From assembly GCA_934526015.1 (NCBI GenBank), contig CAKSZY010000003.1, positions 140,334 through 204,333 on the forward strand: a stretch of DNA of 64,000 nucleotides. The letters run 5' to 3'. Each line of letters starts with the position of its first letter. The first letter of the stretch is position 1. Below, one piece after another: positions 21,893 to 29,396 of the stretch. The notes beneath the pieces were generated by a model. It had not been told where the DNA came from, ran no database searches, and was given only the letters and a program-made list of their open reading frames with translations. Both the position numbers and the translations under genes were made by a program. This DNA is from an uncultured Dokdonella sp. (GTDB taxonomy: Bacteria > Pseudomonadota > Gammaproteobacteria > Xanthomonadales > Rhodanobacteraceae).

Positions 21893-22681
21893 ATGTCCAG
21901 CATCGACGACCTCATCGCCATCATGGCGCGCCTGCGCGATCCGCAACGCGGTTGCGCCTGGGACATCAAGCAGGACTTCCACTCGATCGCCGCCTACACG
22001 ATCGAGGAAGCCTACGAAGTCGCCGACGCGATCGATCGCAAGGACTTCGCCGACCTGCGCGGCGAACTCGGTGACCTGCTGCTGCAGGTGGTGTTCCATG
22101 CGCGGATGGCCGAGGAAGCCGGACATTTCCGTTTCGCCGACGTCGTCGAGGCGATCTGCACCAAGCTGGTCGAGCGCCATCCGCACGTGTTCGGCGACAT
22201 GAAGGTCGAGGATGCCGATGCCGCTTTGGCTGCATGGGAGGCGATCAAGGCGCAGGAGCGTGCCGCGCGCGGCGAGTCCGACACCAGCGCGCTGGCCGGC
22301 ATCACCCGCGGCCTGCCGGAATGGCAGCGCGCGCTCAAGCTGCAGAAGCGCGCGGCCACGGTGGGTTTCGACTGGCCCGATGTCGGTCCCGTGCTCGACA
22401 AGCTCGCCGAGGAGATCGACGAGGTCCGCGCGGAATTCGCCGCCGGTGCCGACCGGGAGCGGCTGACCGACGAGATCGGCGACGTGCTGTTCGTCTGCGT
22501 CAACCTCGCCCGCCATGCACGCGTCGACCCCTCCGCCGCGCTGCGCCAGGCCAATGCCAAGTTCGAACGCCGCTTCCGCCGCATGGAAGCGCTGGCCGCG
22601 AACGACGGCGGGCTCGCCGGTCGGCCGCTGGCGGAGCAGGACCGGCTGTGGGAGCGGGCCAAGGCGGAAGAAAGGGGTTAG
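21893..22681 (+). CDS. mazG: nucleoside triphosphate pyrophosphohydrolase MazG
   Basis: A 262-residue protein with two all-alpha MazG repeats: the first contains CAWDIKQDFHSI, EEAYEVADAI and ELGDLLLQVVFHA, the second VGFDWPDV and DEIGDVLFVCVNLARH. The EExxE and DExGD metal sites are present. It hydrolyses NTPs to NMPs and has been linked to ppGpp levels and nucleotide-pool cleaning. ATG at 21893 has a GGAG site. It ends the nudE-cysQ-mazG operon; a G-rich repeat array follows within 25 bp. Confidence 0.96.
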   Translation: MSSIDDLIAIMARLRDPQRGCAWDIKQDFHSIAAYTIEEAYEVADAIDRKDFADLRGELGDLLLQVVFHARMAEEAGHFRFADVVEAICTKLVERHPHVFGDMKVEDADAALAAWEAIKAQERAARGESDTSALAGITRGLPEWQRALKLQKRAATVGFDWPDVGPVLDKLAEEIDEVRAEFAAGADRERLTDEIGDVLFVCVNLARHARVDPSAALRQANAKFERRFRRMEALAANDGGLAGRPLAEQDRLWERAKAEERG

Positions 22682-22703
22682 GAGCTGGAAGGGGCTAGAA
22701 GGG

Positions 22704-22754
22704 CGAGGGGCGAGGGGCGAGGGGCGAGGGGCGAGGGCGCGGGCGCGGGCGCGG
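22704..22754 (+). repeat. G-rich tandem heptamer array (CGAGGGG), potential G-quadruplex
   Basis: Four perfect copies of CGAGGGG (22704-22731), then CGAGGG and a GGGCGC-type hexamer run to about 22754. Runs of four G spaced by CGA fit a canonical G-quadruplex on the plus strand, starting 22 bases after the mazG stop. Confidence 0.85.
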
Positions 22755-22782
22755 TTTGCGGGGGCATCCTTGCGTCGCCGTC

Positions 22783-22862
22783 GCAGGAAACGGCTTCAGC
22801 CGTGATGTTCTGGCTGTACCACGCCGCAAGGCAAAGGCATCACGGCTGAAGCCGTTTCCTGC
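22783..22862. repeat. paired REP-like palindrome (REPIN-type)
   Basis: Two perfect inverse 25-bp arms (22783-22807 and 22838-22862) separated by 30 bp. Each arm itself contains CGGCTTCAGCCG, a small palindrome. This is the organisation of REPINs, pairs of REP sequences that are mobilised by RAYT transposases in Pseudomonas and Xanthomonadaceae. No RAYT gene is in the window. Confidence 0.8.
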
Positions 22863-22944
22863 AGCGTTTCGTCGGGCCCTTCGGGGCTGTAAACCATTTG
22901 CGCCCCGGCCGTATCCCATGGGGGTCATTCCCGGGAGATTCGCC

Positions 22945-23769
22945 ATGCGTTGCCTGATCCTCGCTTCCGCTGCCCTGTTGCTGGCATCCGCCGCGCACGC
23001 CGACGACTGCAAGCATCGCGCCGCACGCGATCTCGATATCGGCGTGGCCGGCGTCGAGTCGCTCGTGCTGGAACTGGGCGCGTCCGACCTCGATGTGCGC
23101 GGCGTCGCCGGCCTCGACCGCATCGAGGTGCGCGGCAAGGCCTGCGCGTCGAGCGCCGAACTGCTCGAACGCGTGCGCGTGAGCGAACGCCGCGAAGGCG
23201 GTCGCGTCATCCTGCGTGCCGAGCGCGATGGCCAATCGTGGTCGCTGTTCGGTTCGGCCTACGCCTCGCTCGATCTCGAGGTGCGCATTCCGCAGACGCT
23301 CGCACTCGAGGTCGACACGGGTTCGGGCGACGCGGTCGTCGCCGATGTCGCCGCGCTCGCATGGCGGGCCGGATCGGGCGATCTCGAGGCGCGCAACGTC
23401 GCCGGCCTGCTGCGCGCCAAGGTCGGTTCCGGTGACGTCGAGGCACGCGAAGCCGGCAGTTTCATCCTCGATTCGACCGGCTCCGGAGACTTCAACGTGG
23501 AAGGCGTGCGCGGCGATGTCGAGGTCGGCAGCGGTGGTTCGGGCGACCTGACCTTCCGTCGCGTCGACGGCAGCGTGCGCGTCGGCCATGTCGGTTCGGG
23601 GGATGTCGACCTGCGCGACATCGGCGGCAGCGTGACCGTCGATTCGACCGGTTCGGGCGACGTGACCGTCGACGGCGTGCGCGGAGACCTCACCGTGAAG
23701 TCGCAGGGCAGCGGCGACACCTCGCATCGCAACGTCACCGGCAAGGTCGACGTGCCCACCGACGACTGA
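22945..23769 (+). CDS. secreted DUF4097/DUF2807-type beta-repeat protein with GSGD motifs
   Basis: A 274-residue protein with a signal peptide (MRCLILASAALLLASAAHA) and no membrane segment, so probably periplasmic or surface-exposed. From about residue 130 on it has eight GSGD motifs (for example DTGSGDAVV, STGSGDFNV, HVGSGDVDL) spaced at about 15-24 residues, alternating with short beta strands, as in the auto-transporter-like beta-helical DUF4097/DUF2807 families. The function is unknown. ATG at 22945 has GGGAGA upstream; an earlier ATG at 22918 is less likely because it would precede the signal peptide. It stands alone between the REPIN and the second nested repeat. Confidence 0.8.
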   Translation: MRCLILASAALLLASAAHADDCKHRAARDLDIGVAGVESLVLELGASDLDVRGVAGLDRIEVRGKACASSAELLERVRVSERREGGRVILRAERDGQSWSLFGSAYASLDLEVRIPQTLALEVDTGSGDAVVADVAALAWRAGSGDLEARNVAGLLRAKVGSGDVEAREAGSFILDSTGSGDFNVEGVRGDVEVGSGGSGDLTFRRVDGSVRVGHVGSGDVDLRDIGGSVTVDSTGSGDVTVDGVRGDLTVKSQGSGDTSHRNVTGKVDVPTDD

Positions 23770-23827
23770 GGGCCCGCGCAGGGTTCACGATCCGGTCGGA
23801 GAACGGAAGCCTGGAACGCGGAAAGCG

Positions 23828-24051
23828 AAAAGCCTGAAACACGGAGCACACGGAGCACACGGAGAAAAGCGCGCAAAGCTTTGCACTTCCTTCGTGGCCT
23901 TCGAGTTTCGGTCTTTCGCTCTTGCGTTCCTGCCTTGCGCGGACGCCGAAGCAGAAGCCTGAAACTCGAAGGACTCGAAATGCACGAAGGGAAGAGCCTG
24001 TTCAGGCGCTTCTCCTCCGTGTGCTCCGTGTGCTCCGTGTCTCAGGCTTTT
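23828..24051. repeat. nested inverted-repeat element with 9-bp units, copy 2
   Basis: Between the converging GSGD-protein gene and accA. The outer arms (23828-23864 and 24015-24051) are 37 bp long with one mismatch and contain three ACACGGAG units spaced by nine. An inner perfect 12-bp inverted repeat (23898-23909 and 23961-23972) is made of the related unit ACTCGAAGG. The design and the order of parts are the same as copy 1 at 5527-5712, while the loops differ in sequence. It fills most of the 304-bp gap between the two genes and holds no ORF of its own that looks coding. Confidence 0.85.
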
Positions 24052-24073
24052 ACCAGGCGCTGCGCAGGATCGA

Positions 24074-25033
24074 TCAGGCGGCCTTGTAGGCGCCGTAGCG
24101 GCGCAGGCGCTGGTAGCGCTGTTCGAGCAGGGTGGCGGTGTCGAGGCGCCTCAGGGCCTCGAGCTGGCCGAGCAGCACGGCCTTCAGGCGCACGGCCATC
24201 GCGCGCGGGTTGCGGTGGGCGCCGCCGAGCGGTTCGCGCACGACCTTGTCGACCAGGCCGAGTTCGAGCAGGCGCGACGCGGTGATGCCGAGCGCCTCGG
24301 CGGCGTCGCGGGCCTTCTCGGCGGTCTTCCACAGGATCGAGGCGCAGCCTTCCGGCGAGATCACCGAATAGGTCGAGTACTGCAGCATGATCGTGCGGTC
24401 GCCGACGCCGATCGCGAGCGCGCCGCCGGATCCGCCTTCGCCGATCACCGTGCACAGGATCGGCACCTTCAGTTCCGACATCTCGAGCAGGTTGCGCGCG
24501 ATCGCCTCGCTCTGCCCGCGCTCCTCGGCGCCGACGCCGGGGTACGCGCCCGGGGTGTCGATGAAGGTCAGGATCGGCAGCGAGAAGCGTTCGGCCAGCT
24601 TCATCAGGCGCAGCGCCTTGCGATAGCCCTCGGGACGCGGCATGCCGAAGTTGCGGCGGATCTTGGTCCTGGTGTCGCGGCCCTTCTGGTGGCCGATGAG
24701 GACGAAGGCCTCGCCGTCGATGCGGGCCAGTCCGCCGACGATGGCGGCATCGTCGGCATAGGCGCGGTCGCCGGCGAGTTCGTGGAACTCCTCGCAGATG
24801 ACCTTCACGTAGTCGAGCGTGTAGGGCCGACCCGGATGGCGCGCCAGCTGGGCGACCTGCCACGGGGTCAGGGTGCGGAAGATCTCGGCGGTGCGGGACT
24901 TCAGCTTGTCCTTGAGCTTGCCGATCTCCTCCTCGATGTTGAAGGCCTGATCGTGGCTGGCATGGCGCAGCTCGTCGATCCGGGCTTCGAGTTCGGCGAT
25001 CGGTGCTTCGAATTCGAGGAAGTTCGGATTCAT
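24074..25033 (-). CDS. accA: acetyl-CoA carboxylase carboxyltransferase subunit alpha
   Basis: A 319-residue AccA of standard length. Recognisable parts: [20 protein letters not shown] at the start, the carboxyltransferase core [40 protein letters not shown], and [17 protein letters not shown]. With AccD it transfers the carboxyl group from biotin to acetyl-CoA to give malonyl-CoA for fatty acid synthesis. ATG at 25033. It is a single gene with its own promoter at 25062-25089. Confidence 0.98.
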   Translation of the reverse strand: MNPNFLEFEAPIAELEARIDELRHASHDQAFNIEEEIGKLKDKLKSRTAEIFRTLTPWQVAQLARHPGRPYTLDYVKVICEEFHELAGDRAYADDAAIVGGLARIDGEAFVLIGHQKGRDTRTKIRRNFGMPRPEGYRKALRLMKLAERFSLPILTFIDTPGAYPGVGAEERGQSEAIARNLLEMSELKVPILCTVIGEGGSGGALAIGVGDRTIMLQYSTYSVISPEGCASILWKTAEKARDAAEALGITASRLLELGLVDKVVREPLGGAHRNPRAMAVRLKAVLLGQLEALRRLDTATLLEQRYQRLRRYGAYKAA

Positions 25034-25061
25034 TCCGCGACGTTTGAATGACAGGTCGCCG

Positions 25062-25089
25062 AGTATAGCCGGATCGCTGCAGGCGTCAC
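25062..25089 (-). promoter_or_regulatory. promoter of accA
   Basis: Minus strand: GTGACG (25089-25084), 16-bp spacer, TATACT (25067-25062); the expected transcript begins about 25 bases before the accA ATG. Confidence 0.6.
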
Positions 25090-25219
25090 TGCGCCGGGTC
25101 CGGCACCATCCGGAACGGAGCCGGGCGGGCCTCGCGCAGGGCGCCGCCCCCGGCCGCCGGCCGTTGCGTCGCGCCCGGCGGCCGCGCCGGCCCGCGCCAC
25201 GGCCGCCGCCGGTCCGGAA

Positions 25220-27577
25220 TCAGAACTTCACGTTGAGGCTCATCCACAGGTTCCGCGACTTGTCCTTGTTGTTGTAGTCATCGGTGTACACCGGCGTGTA
25301 GCTGCCGTCGGCGTTCAGGTTGAAGTCGGTGCGGAAGCTGGTGAAGTCCTCGTCGAGCACGTTGTTGATGCGCCCGGCGATCGAGACGTGGTCGTTGACG
25401 CGGAACTGCGCGCCGAGGTGATAGACGTCGTAGCTCTTGTAATGGAGCGGGTTGCCGGCGGAGTCGGTCGAGCCGCGGTAGCGCTTCGAGCGTGCCTCGC
25501 CGATCAGCTGGGCGCTGAAGCGGTCGCTGATGGCCCAGTCGAGGGTGGCATTGGTCATGTGCCGGGCGGCTTCGGTCAGCGGCAGGCCCTTGTCGGCGCC
25601 GCTCAGGCGCTCGCTGTCGGTGAAGGTGTAGTTGGCGCGCAGCGACAGCGCATCGGTGATGCCCCAGCGACCGGCGAGTTCGACACCCTTCACGCGCGCC
25701 TTGTCGACGTTGACCTTCTGCGTCCAGCTCGTGTAGCCGAGCGCCTCGAAATCGCCGAGGTTGACGCAGGGACGCACGCCGCCGGTGGCTTCGCAGGTCT
25801 GCGTGGCTTCGCCGTTCTCGATCTTGTCGCGGAAGTTGTTGTGGAAGACCGTCGCGTTGAAGTTGTGGCGGCCGTCGACCGACGACCAGTACACGGCGAT
25901 CTCGCTGTTGACGCTGGTTTCCGGCTGGAGGTCGGGATTGCCGGCGAACGGCAGCGTGCCCTGGCCGCCGAATCCGGTGATGCCGTCGTAGAGGTCGGTG
26001 GTCTTCGGCGTCTTGTAGCCGGTGCTGATGCCGCCCTTGAGGGTCCAGGCCGGGCTGATGGTGTAGACCCCGTACAGGCGCGGGCTGAGATGCCCGCCGA
26101 ACCGGTTGTGGTCGTCATGGCGCAGGCCGCCGGTGACGGTCAGCTGTTCGACCGGCGTCCAGTTGTCCTCGACTAACACGCTCCACATCTCGTGATCCTG
26201 CACGGTGCCGCGGCCGTTGCCGCTTTCCATGCCGAACACGCCGTCCTCGAGTTCGCCATCGATGACCTGGCCGCCGACGACGAAGTGATGGTTGCCGCCC
26301 CAGCCTTCGAACGGCATGTCGAGCTTGCCGTCGAGGGTGTACTGGCGGCTTTCCATCACCCGCTTCGGCCGCGGCAGGAACAACTCGGCCATCAAGGCCT
26401 GGCGCTGGGCGACGGTCATGCCGGCGTAGTCGCCGGTGCCGCGGAAGATCTGTTCGTGCAGCAGGCGTTCCTCGACGCTGAACGGCAGGGTGCGGCCATG
26501 GTTGCCGGTGTCGATGTGGGCGAGCGAGAGGAAGCTCGATCCGAACGACCATTCACCGTTGTGCACGAGCGACCACTGGTCGCGGGTGAAGCGCTGCTCG
26601 TCGGTGTAGCCGACGCGCGGACCCGAGCGCCAGAGGCTCGAGCTGTTGACGCCGTCGACGGTGCCGAGCGGATAGGCGGTGGTGCCGAGGTTGTTGGTGT
26701 AGGGCGTGTTGTCGTAGACCTGCTCGGAGGTGTCGTAGTCGAACATGACGGACTGGTTGTCGGCGGGCTTCCAGGTCAGGGTCGCGCCGAGACCCTTGTT
26801 GGTGTTGTCGACGGTCTTGCCGCCGCCACCGAAGCCGAGCGAGCGCTCGTGCGGTGCACCGGATGGGTCGTGGATGATCTCGTATTCGGGAGTCGACGAA
26901 TCGCGCCGGTACCAGGAGCCGCGCAGGCCGATGCCGAAACGGTCGCTGGCGAGCGGGCCCATCAGGGCGAAATCGAAGGTGCTGTCGGTGCCGAACTCGT
27001 CGTTTTCCTGGACGTTGCGGGTTGCCGTGGCCGATCCGTACCAGCGTCCGGCGACCTTGCGGGTGATGATGTTGATGACGCCGCCGAGTGCGTCGGCGCC
27101 GTAGAGGGTCGAGGCGGGGCCGCGGATGACCTCGATGCGCTCGATCATGTCGAGCGGCGGGATGTGGTTGAACTGGTTGCCGCCGAACGCGTTCGGGTAG
27201 ATGTCGCCGTGGTTGTTCTGGCGCTTGCCGTCGATGAGGATCAGGGTGTAGTCCGAGCCCATGCCGCGCATGCTGATGGTTTTCTGGCCGGTCTTGTCGG
27301 AGGTCTCGCCGACGTCGACGCCCTCGAGGTCGCGCACGGCATCGATCAGGGTCATGTAGGGACGCTTCTGCAACTCCTCGTGCGTGATGACGCTGATGCT
27401 GGCCGGGGCGTCGGTGATCTTCTGCTCGAAACCCGAGGCGGTGACGACGACCTGCTGCATCTGCACGGCATCGGCTTCGGATGGCATGTCGGCGAAAGCG
27501 GCGGGCGAGACGAGTGCGAGCGCGATGACGGCAACGAGCGGGTTGCGGCGCAGGGAGCGGGCGGGACGCGGATTCAT
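25220..27577 (-). CDS. TonB-dependent outer-membrane receptor, siderophore type (CirA/FepA-like)
   Basis: A 785-residue receptor. It has a signal peptide (to ~30), a TonB box-like MQQVVVTAS, a plug domain with ITHEELQKRPYMTLIDAVRD, MRGMGSDYTLILIDGKR and RIEVIRGPASTLYGADALGG, then a 22-strand barrel ending in aromatic LNVKF. A Fur-box promoter ~280 bp upstream supports uptake of an iron chelate, probably catecholate siderophore; the ligand is a guess. GGAAAG serves as ribosome binding site. No siderophore biosynthesis or exbB gene is nearby. Its mRNA would have an unusually long 5' leader. Confidence 0.92.
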   Translation of the reverse strand: MNPRPARSLRRNPLVAVIALALVSPAAFADMPSEADAVQMQQVVVTASGFEQKITDAPASISVITHEELQKRPYMTLIDAVRDLEGVDVGETSDKTGQKTISMRGMGSDYTLILIDGKRQNNHGDIYPNAFGGNQFNHIPPLDMIERIEVIRGPASTLYGADALGGVINIITRKVAGRWYGSATATRNVQENDEFGTDSTFDFALMGPLASDRFGIGLRGSWYRRDSSTPEYEIIHDPSGAPHERSLGFGGGGKTVDNTNKGLGATLTWKPADNQSVMFDYDTSEQVYDNTPYTNNLGTTAYPLGTVDGVNSSSLWRSGPRVGYTDEQRFTRDQWSLVHNGEWSFGSSFLSLAHIDTGNHGRTLPFSVEERLLHEQIFRGTGDYAGMTVAQRQALMAELFLPRPKRVMESRQYTLDGKLDMPFEGWGGNHHFVVGGQVIDGELEDGVFGMESGNGRGTVQDHEMWSVLVEDNWTPVEQLTVTGGLRHDDHNRFGGHLSPRLYGVYTISPAWTLKGGISTGYKTPKTTDLYDGITGFGGQGTLPFAGNPDLQPETSVNSEIAVYWSSVDGRHNFNATVFHNNFRDKIENGEATQTCEATGGVRPCVNLGDFEALGYTSWTQKVNVDKARVKGVELAGRWGITDALSLRANYTFTDSERLSGADKGLPLTEAARHMTNATLDWAISDRFSAQLIGEARSKRYRGSTDSAGNPLHYKSYDVYHLGAQFRVNDHVSIAGRINNVLDEDFTSFRTDFNLNADGSYTPVYTDDYNNKDKSRNLWMSLNVKF

Positions 27578-27848
27578 CGATGGTCTTTCCGGGATGTCTT
27601 CGGGGAGGGCCGCGCGCGGGGCGTCACGACGTTCGGCGGGCAGAACGGCTGGCGGGGAGGCTGGCGCGAGTGGAGCGGGAGGGGATTGCGGTGTTCAGGT
27701 CGGCGGCGGTGCACCGCCGCGGATGGCATGGCGCGGCCCGGCGGCCCGGCCGGCAACGGCCGCGACTGCGCGAGGGAAGTCGGTTCGGGCACGCGATGTC
27801 TGCATGGGACGACTGCCGTCGGCAGCCCCCTGGCGCCGCGATTCGTTA
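27578..27848 (-). other. long 5' leader of the TonB receptor gene
   Basis: If transcription begins near 27842 at the Fur-box promoter, the receptor mRNA has a ~265-base leader. The region contains a possible 72-codon frame (GTG 27792, stop overlapping the receptor ATG) rich in P and R, without a ribosome binding site, which I regard as unproven. No known riboswitch was recognised. Confidence 0.45.
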
Positions 27849-27877
27849 AACCTAATGAAAATCATTCTTATTGGCAA
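27849..27877 (-). promoter_or_regulatory. Fur box within the TonB-receptor promoter
   Basis: On the minus strand TTGCCA (27877-27872), a 17-bp spacer and TAGGTT (27854-27849). The spacer holds a Fur-like palindrome (27853-27871) around AATGAAAATCATTCTTA that fits the AATGATAATCATTAT pattern at most positions. Fe-Fur binding here would block the promoter. This is one of the few AT-rich spots in the window. Confidence 0.78.
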
Positions 27878-27953
27878 TACGACAACCTGCCGCAGGGGGC
27901 AGGGTCGCTGCGGGAGAGAGCCGGGCCGCGTGCGCCAACCCGTCGATCCGGGC

Positions 27954-28643
27954 TCAGAGACTCAGCCAGCTTTCCTGTTCGTACCAGTCGCCCAGCACGA
28001 TGCGTTGCGCGGGCCGGCCGTCGAGTTCGAAACGATGGCTCGCCGGGCGATGGGTATGGCCGTGGATGAGGCGCAGGCAGCCGTGGGCGCGCAGCGCGGC
28101 GCGCACGGCGTCGTCGTTGACGTCCATCAGGGCCGAGTGGCTGGCGTCGGTGGTGTAGCGCCGACTCTCGGCGCGGGCCTGGCGGGCGAACGCCTCGCGT
28201 TCGTCGCGCGGGCGCGCAAGGAAGGCGCGCTGCCAGGCCGGCGCCCGCGACTGCGTGCGGAACGCCTGGTAGGCATGGTCGTCGGTGCACAGCGTGTCGC
28301 CGTGCATGAGCAGGGTGCGCTCACCGCCGATCTGCACGACCGCGGGATCCGCCAGCAGGGTCAGGCCGGCGCGTCGCGCATAGCCGGCGCCGAGCAGGAA
28401 ATCGCGGTTGCCGTGGAGGAAGAAGCACGGCCGGCCGGCTTCGCGCAGCGGCTGCAGCCCGGCGAGGAAACGCTGCCCGGCGGGGTCCGCGGAGTCGTCG
28501 CCGATCCAGGCTTCGAAGAGGTCGCCGAGGATGTAGAGCGCATCGGCATGGACCGCCTCATCGAGGATGAAACGGTCGAAGGCGTCGAGGATGTGCGGAC
28601 GCGCGGCATCCAGGTGGAGGTCGGAGATGAACAGCGTCGCCAT
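27954..28643 (-). CDS. lpxH: UDP-2,3-diacylglucosamine diphosphatase
   Basis: A 229-residue metallophosphoesterase with all family motifs: DLHLD, GDLFEAWIGDD, GNRDF, HGDTLC and HGHTHRP. LpxH cleaves UDP-2,3-diacylglucosamine to lipid X in lipid A synthesis at the inner membrane. ATG at 28643 starts MATLFISDLHLD; the frame is open further upstream without similarity. It follows the cyclophilin gene at 69 bp, as ppiB-lpxH do in E. coli. Confidence 0.95.
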   Translation of the reverse strand: MATLFISDLHLDAARPHILDAFDRFILDEAVHADALYILGDLFEAWIGDDSADPAGQRFLAGLQPLREAGRPCFFLHGNRDFLLGAGYARRAGLTLLADPAVVQIGGERTLLMHGDTLCTDDHAYQAFRTQSRAPAWQRAFLARPRDEREAFARQARAESRRYTTDASHSALMDVNDDAVRAALRAHGCLRLIHGHTHRPASHRFELDGRPAQRIVLGDWYEQESWLSL

Positions 28644-28712
28644 GGCGGACCCCGGCCTCGTTGCGGACCGATGCCAGCGCGGGGCGAATGCCGACCGCGC
28701 TGGCAACCGGCC

Positions 28713-29333
28713 TCACTCGACCACCGAGACCTTCTCGATGACGATGTCGGTGGCCGGCACGTCGCGCGGGAACGGTCCCTTCGGACCGGTCGGCGTGGCC
28801 TTGATGCGATCGACCACGTCCATGCCGGAGACGACCGTGCCGAACACGGCATAGCCGTAGGTGTCGTCATTGACGTAGTCGAGGTTGCGGTTGTCGACGA
28901 CGTTGATGAAGAACTGCGCGGTGGCCGAATTCGGGTCCGGCGTGCGCGCCATCGCGATCGTGCCGCGGCGGTTCGACAGGCCGTTCTTCGCCTCGTTCTG
29001 GATCGACGCGCGGGTCGGCTTCTGGCGCAGGTCGGGAGTGAAGCCGCCGCCCTGGATCATGAAGCCGTCGATCACGCGATGGAAAATGGTGCCGTCGTAG
29101 AAGCCGTCCTTCACGTACTGGAGGAAGTTCTCGACGCTTTTCGGCGCTTTCACCGCATCGAGTTCGACGGTGATGTCGCCGAGGCTGGTCTTGATCAGGA
29201 CCTTCGGCGGGCTCGTCGTGTCGACGGTGGCCTCGGCCGCCGCGGGCGCGGCCGGCGCGGTGGTCTGCGCTTGGGCGGCGAACGGCAGCAGCAACGACAG
29301 CAGCAGGATGCGGGTGATGCGGGTGGCGATCAT
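28713..29333 (-). CDS. ppiA: exported peptidyl-prolyl cis-trans isomerase, cyclophilin type
   Basis: A 206-residue cyclophilin with a signal peptide ([22 protein letters not shown]) and an Ala/Pro-rich linker before the catalytic domain from about residue 40. Active-site motifs [16 protein letters not shown] and [10 protein letters not shown] are conserved. It is expected to fold proteins in the periplasm, in contrast to the cytosolic enzyme at 4980. A TATCAT -10-like hexamer (29363-29368, minus) lies 30 bp upstream. It is co-oriented with lpxH. Confidence 0.9.
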   Translation of the reverse strand: MIATRITRILLLSLLLPFAAQAQTTAPAAPAAAEATVDTTSPPKVLIKTSLGDITVELDAVKAPKSVENFLQYVKDGFYDGTIFHRVIDGFMIQGGGFTPDLRQKPTRASIQNEAKNGLSNRRGTIAMARTPDPNSATAQFFINVVDNRNLDYVNDDTYGYAVFGTVVSGMDVVDRIKATPTGPKGPFPRDVPATDIVIEKVSVVE

Positions 29334-29396
29334 GGCAGGCCTCGGCGTGAACGGGACGGCGCATGATAGGCGCTCGCGCGCGGATGCGCGATCCGC

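Noticed and set aside
27574..27792. 72-codon upstream frame as a leader peptide for the TonB receptor
   Set aside because: GTG start without ribosome binding site, proline/arginine-rich translation typical for chance frames in GC-rich DNA; kept only as a remark in the leader finding.
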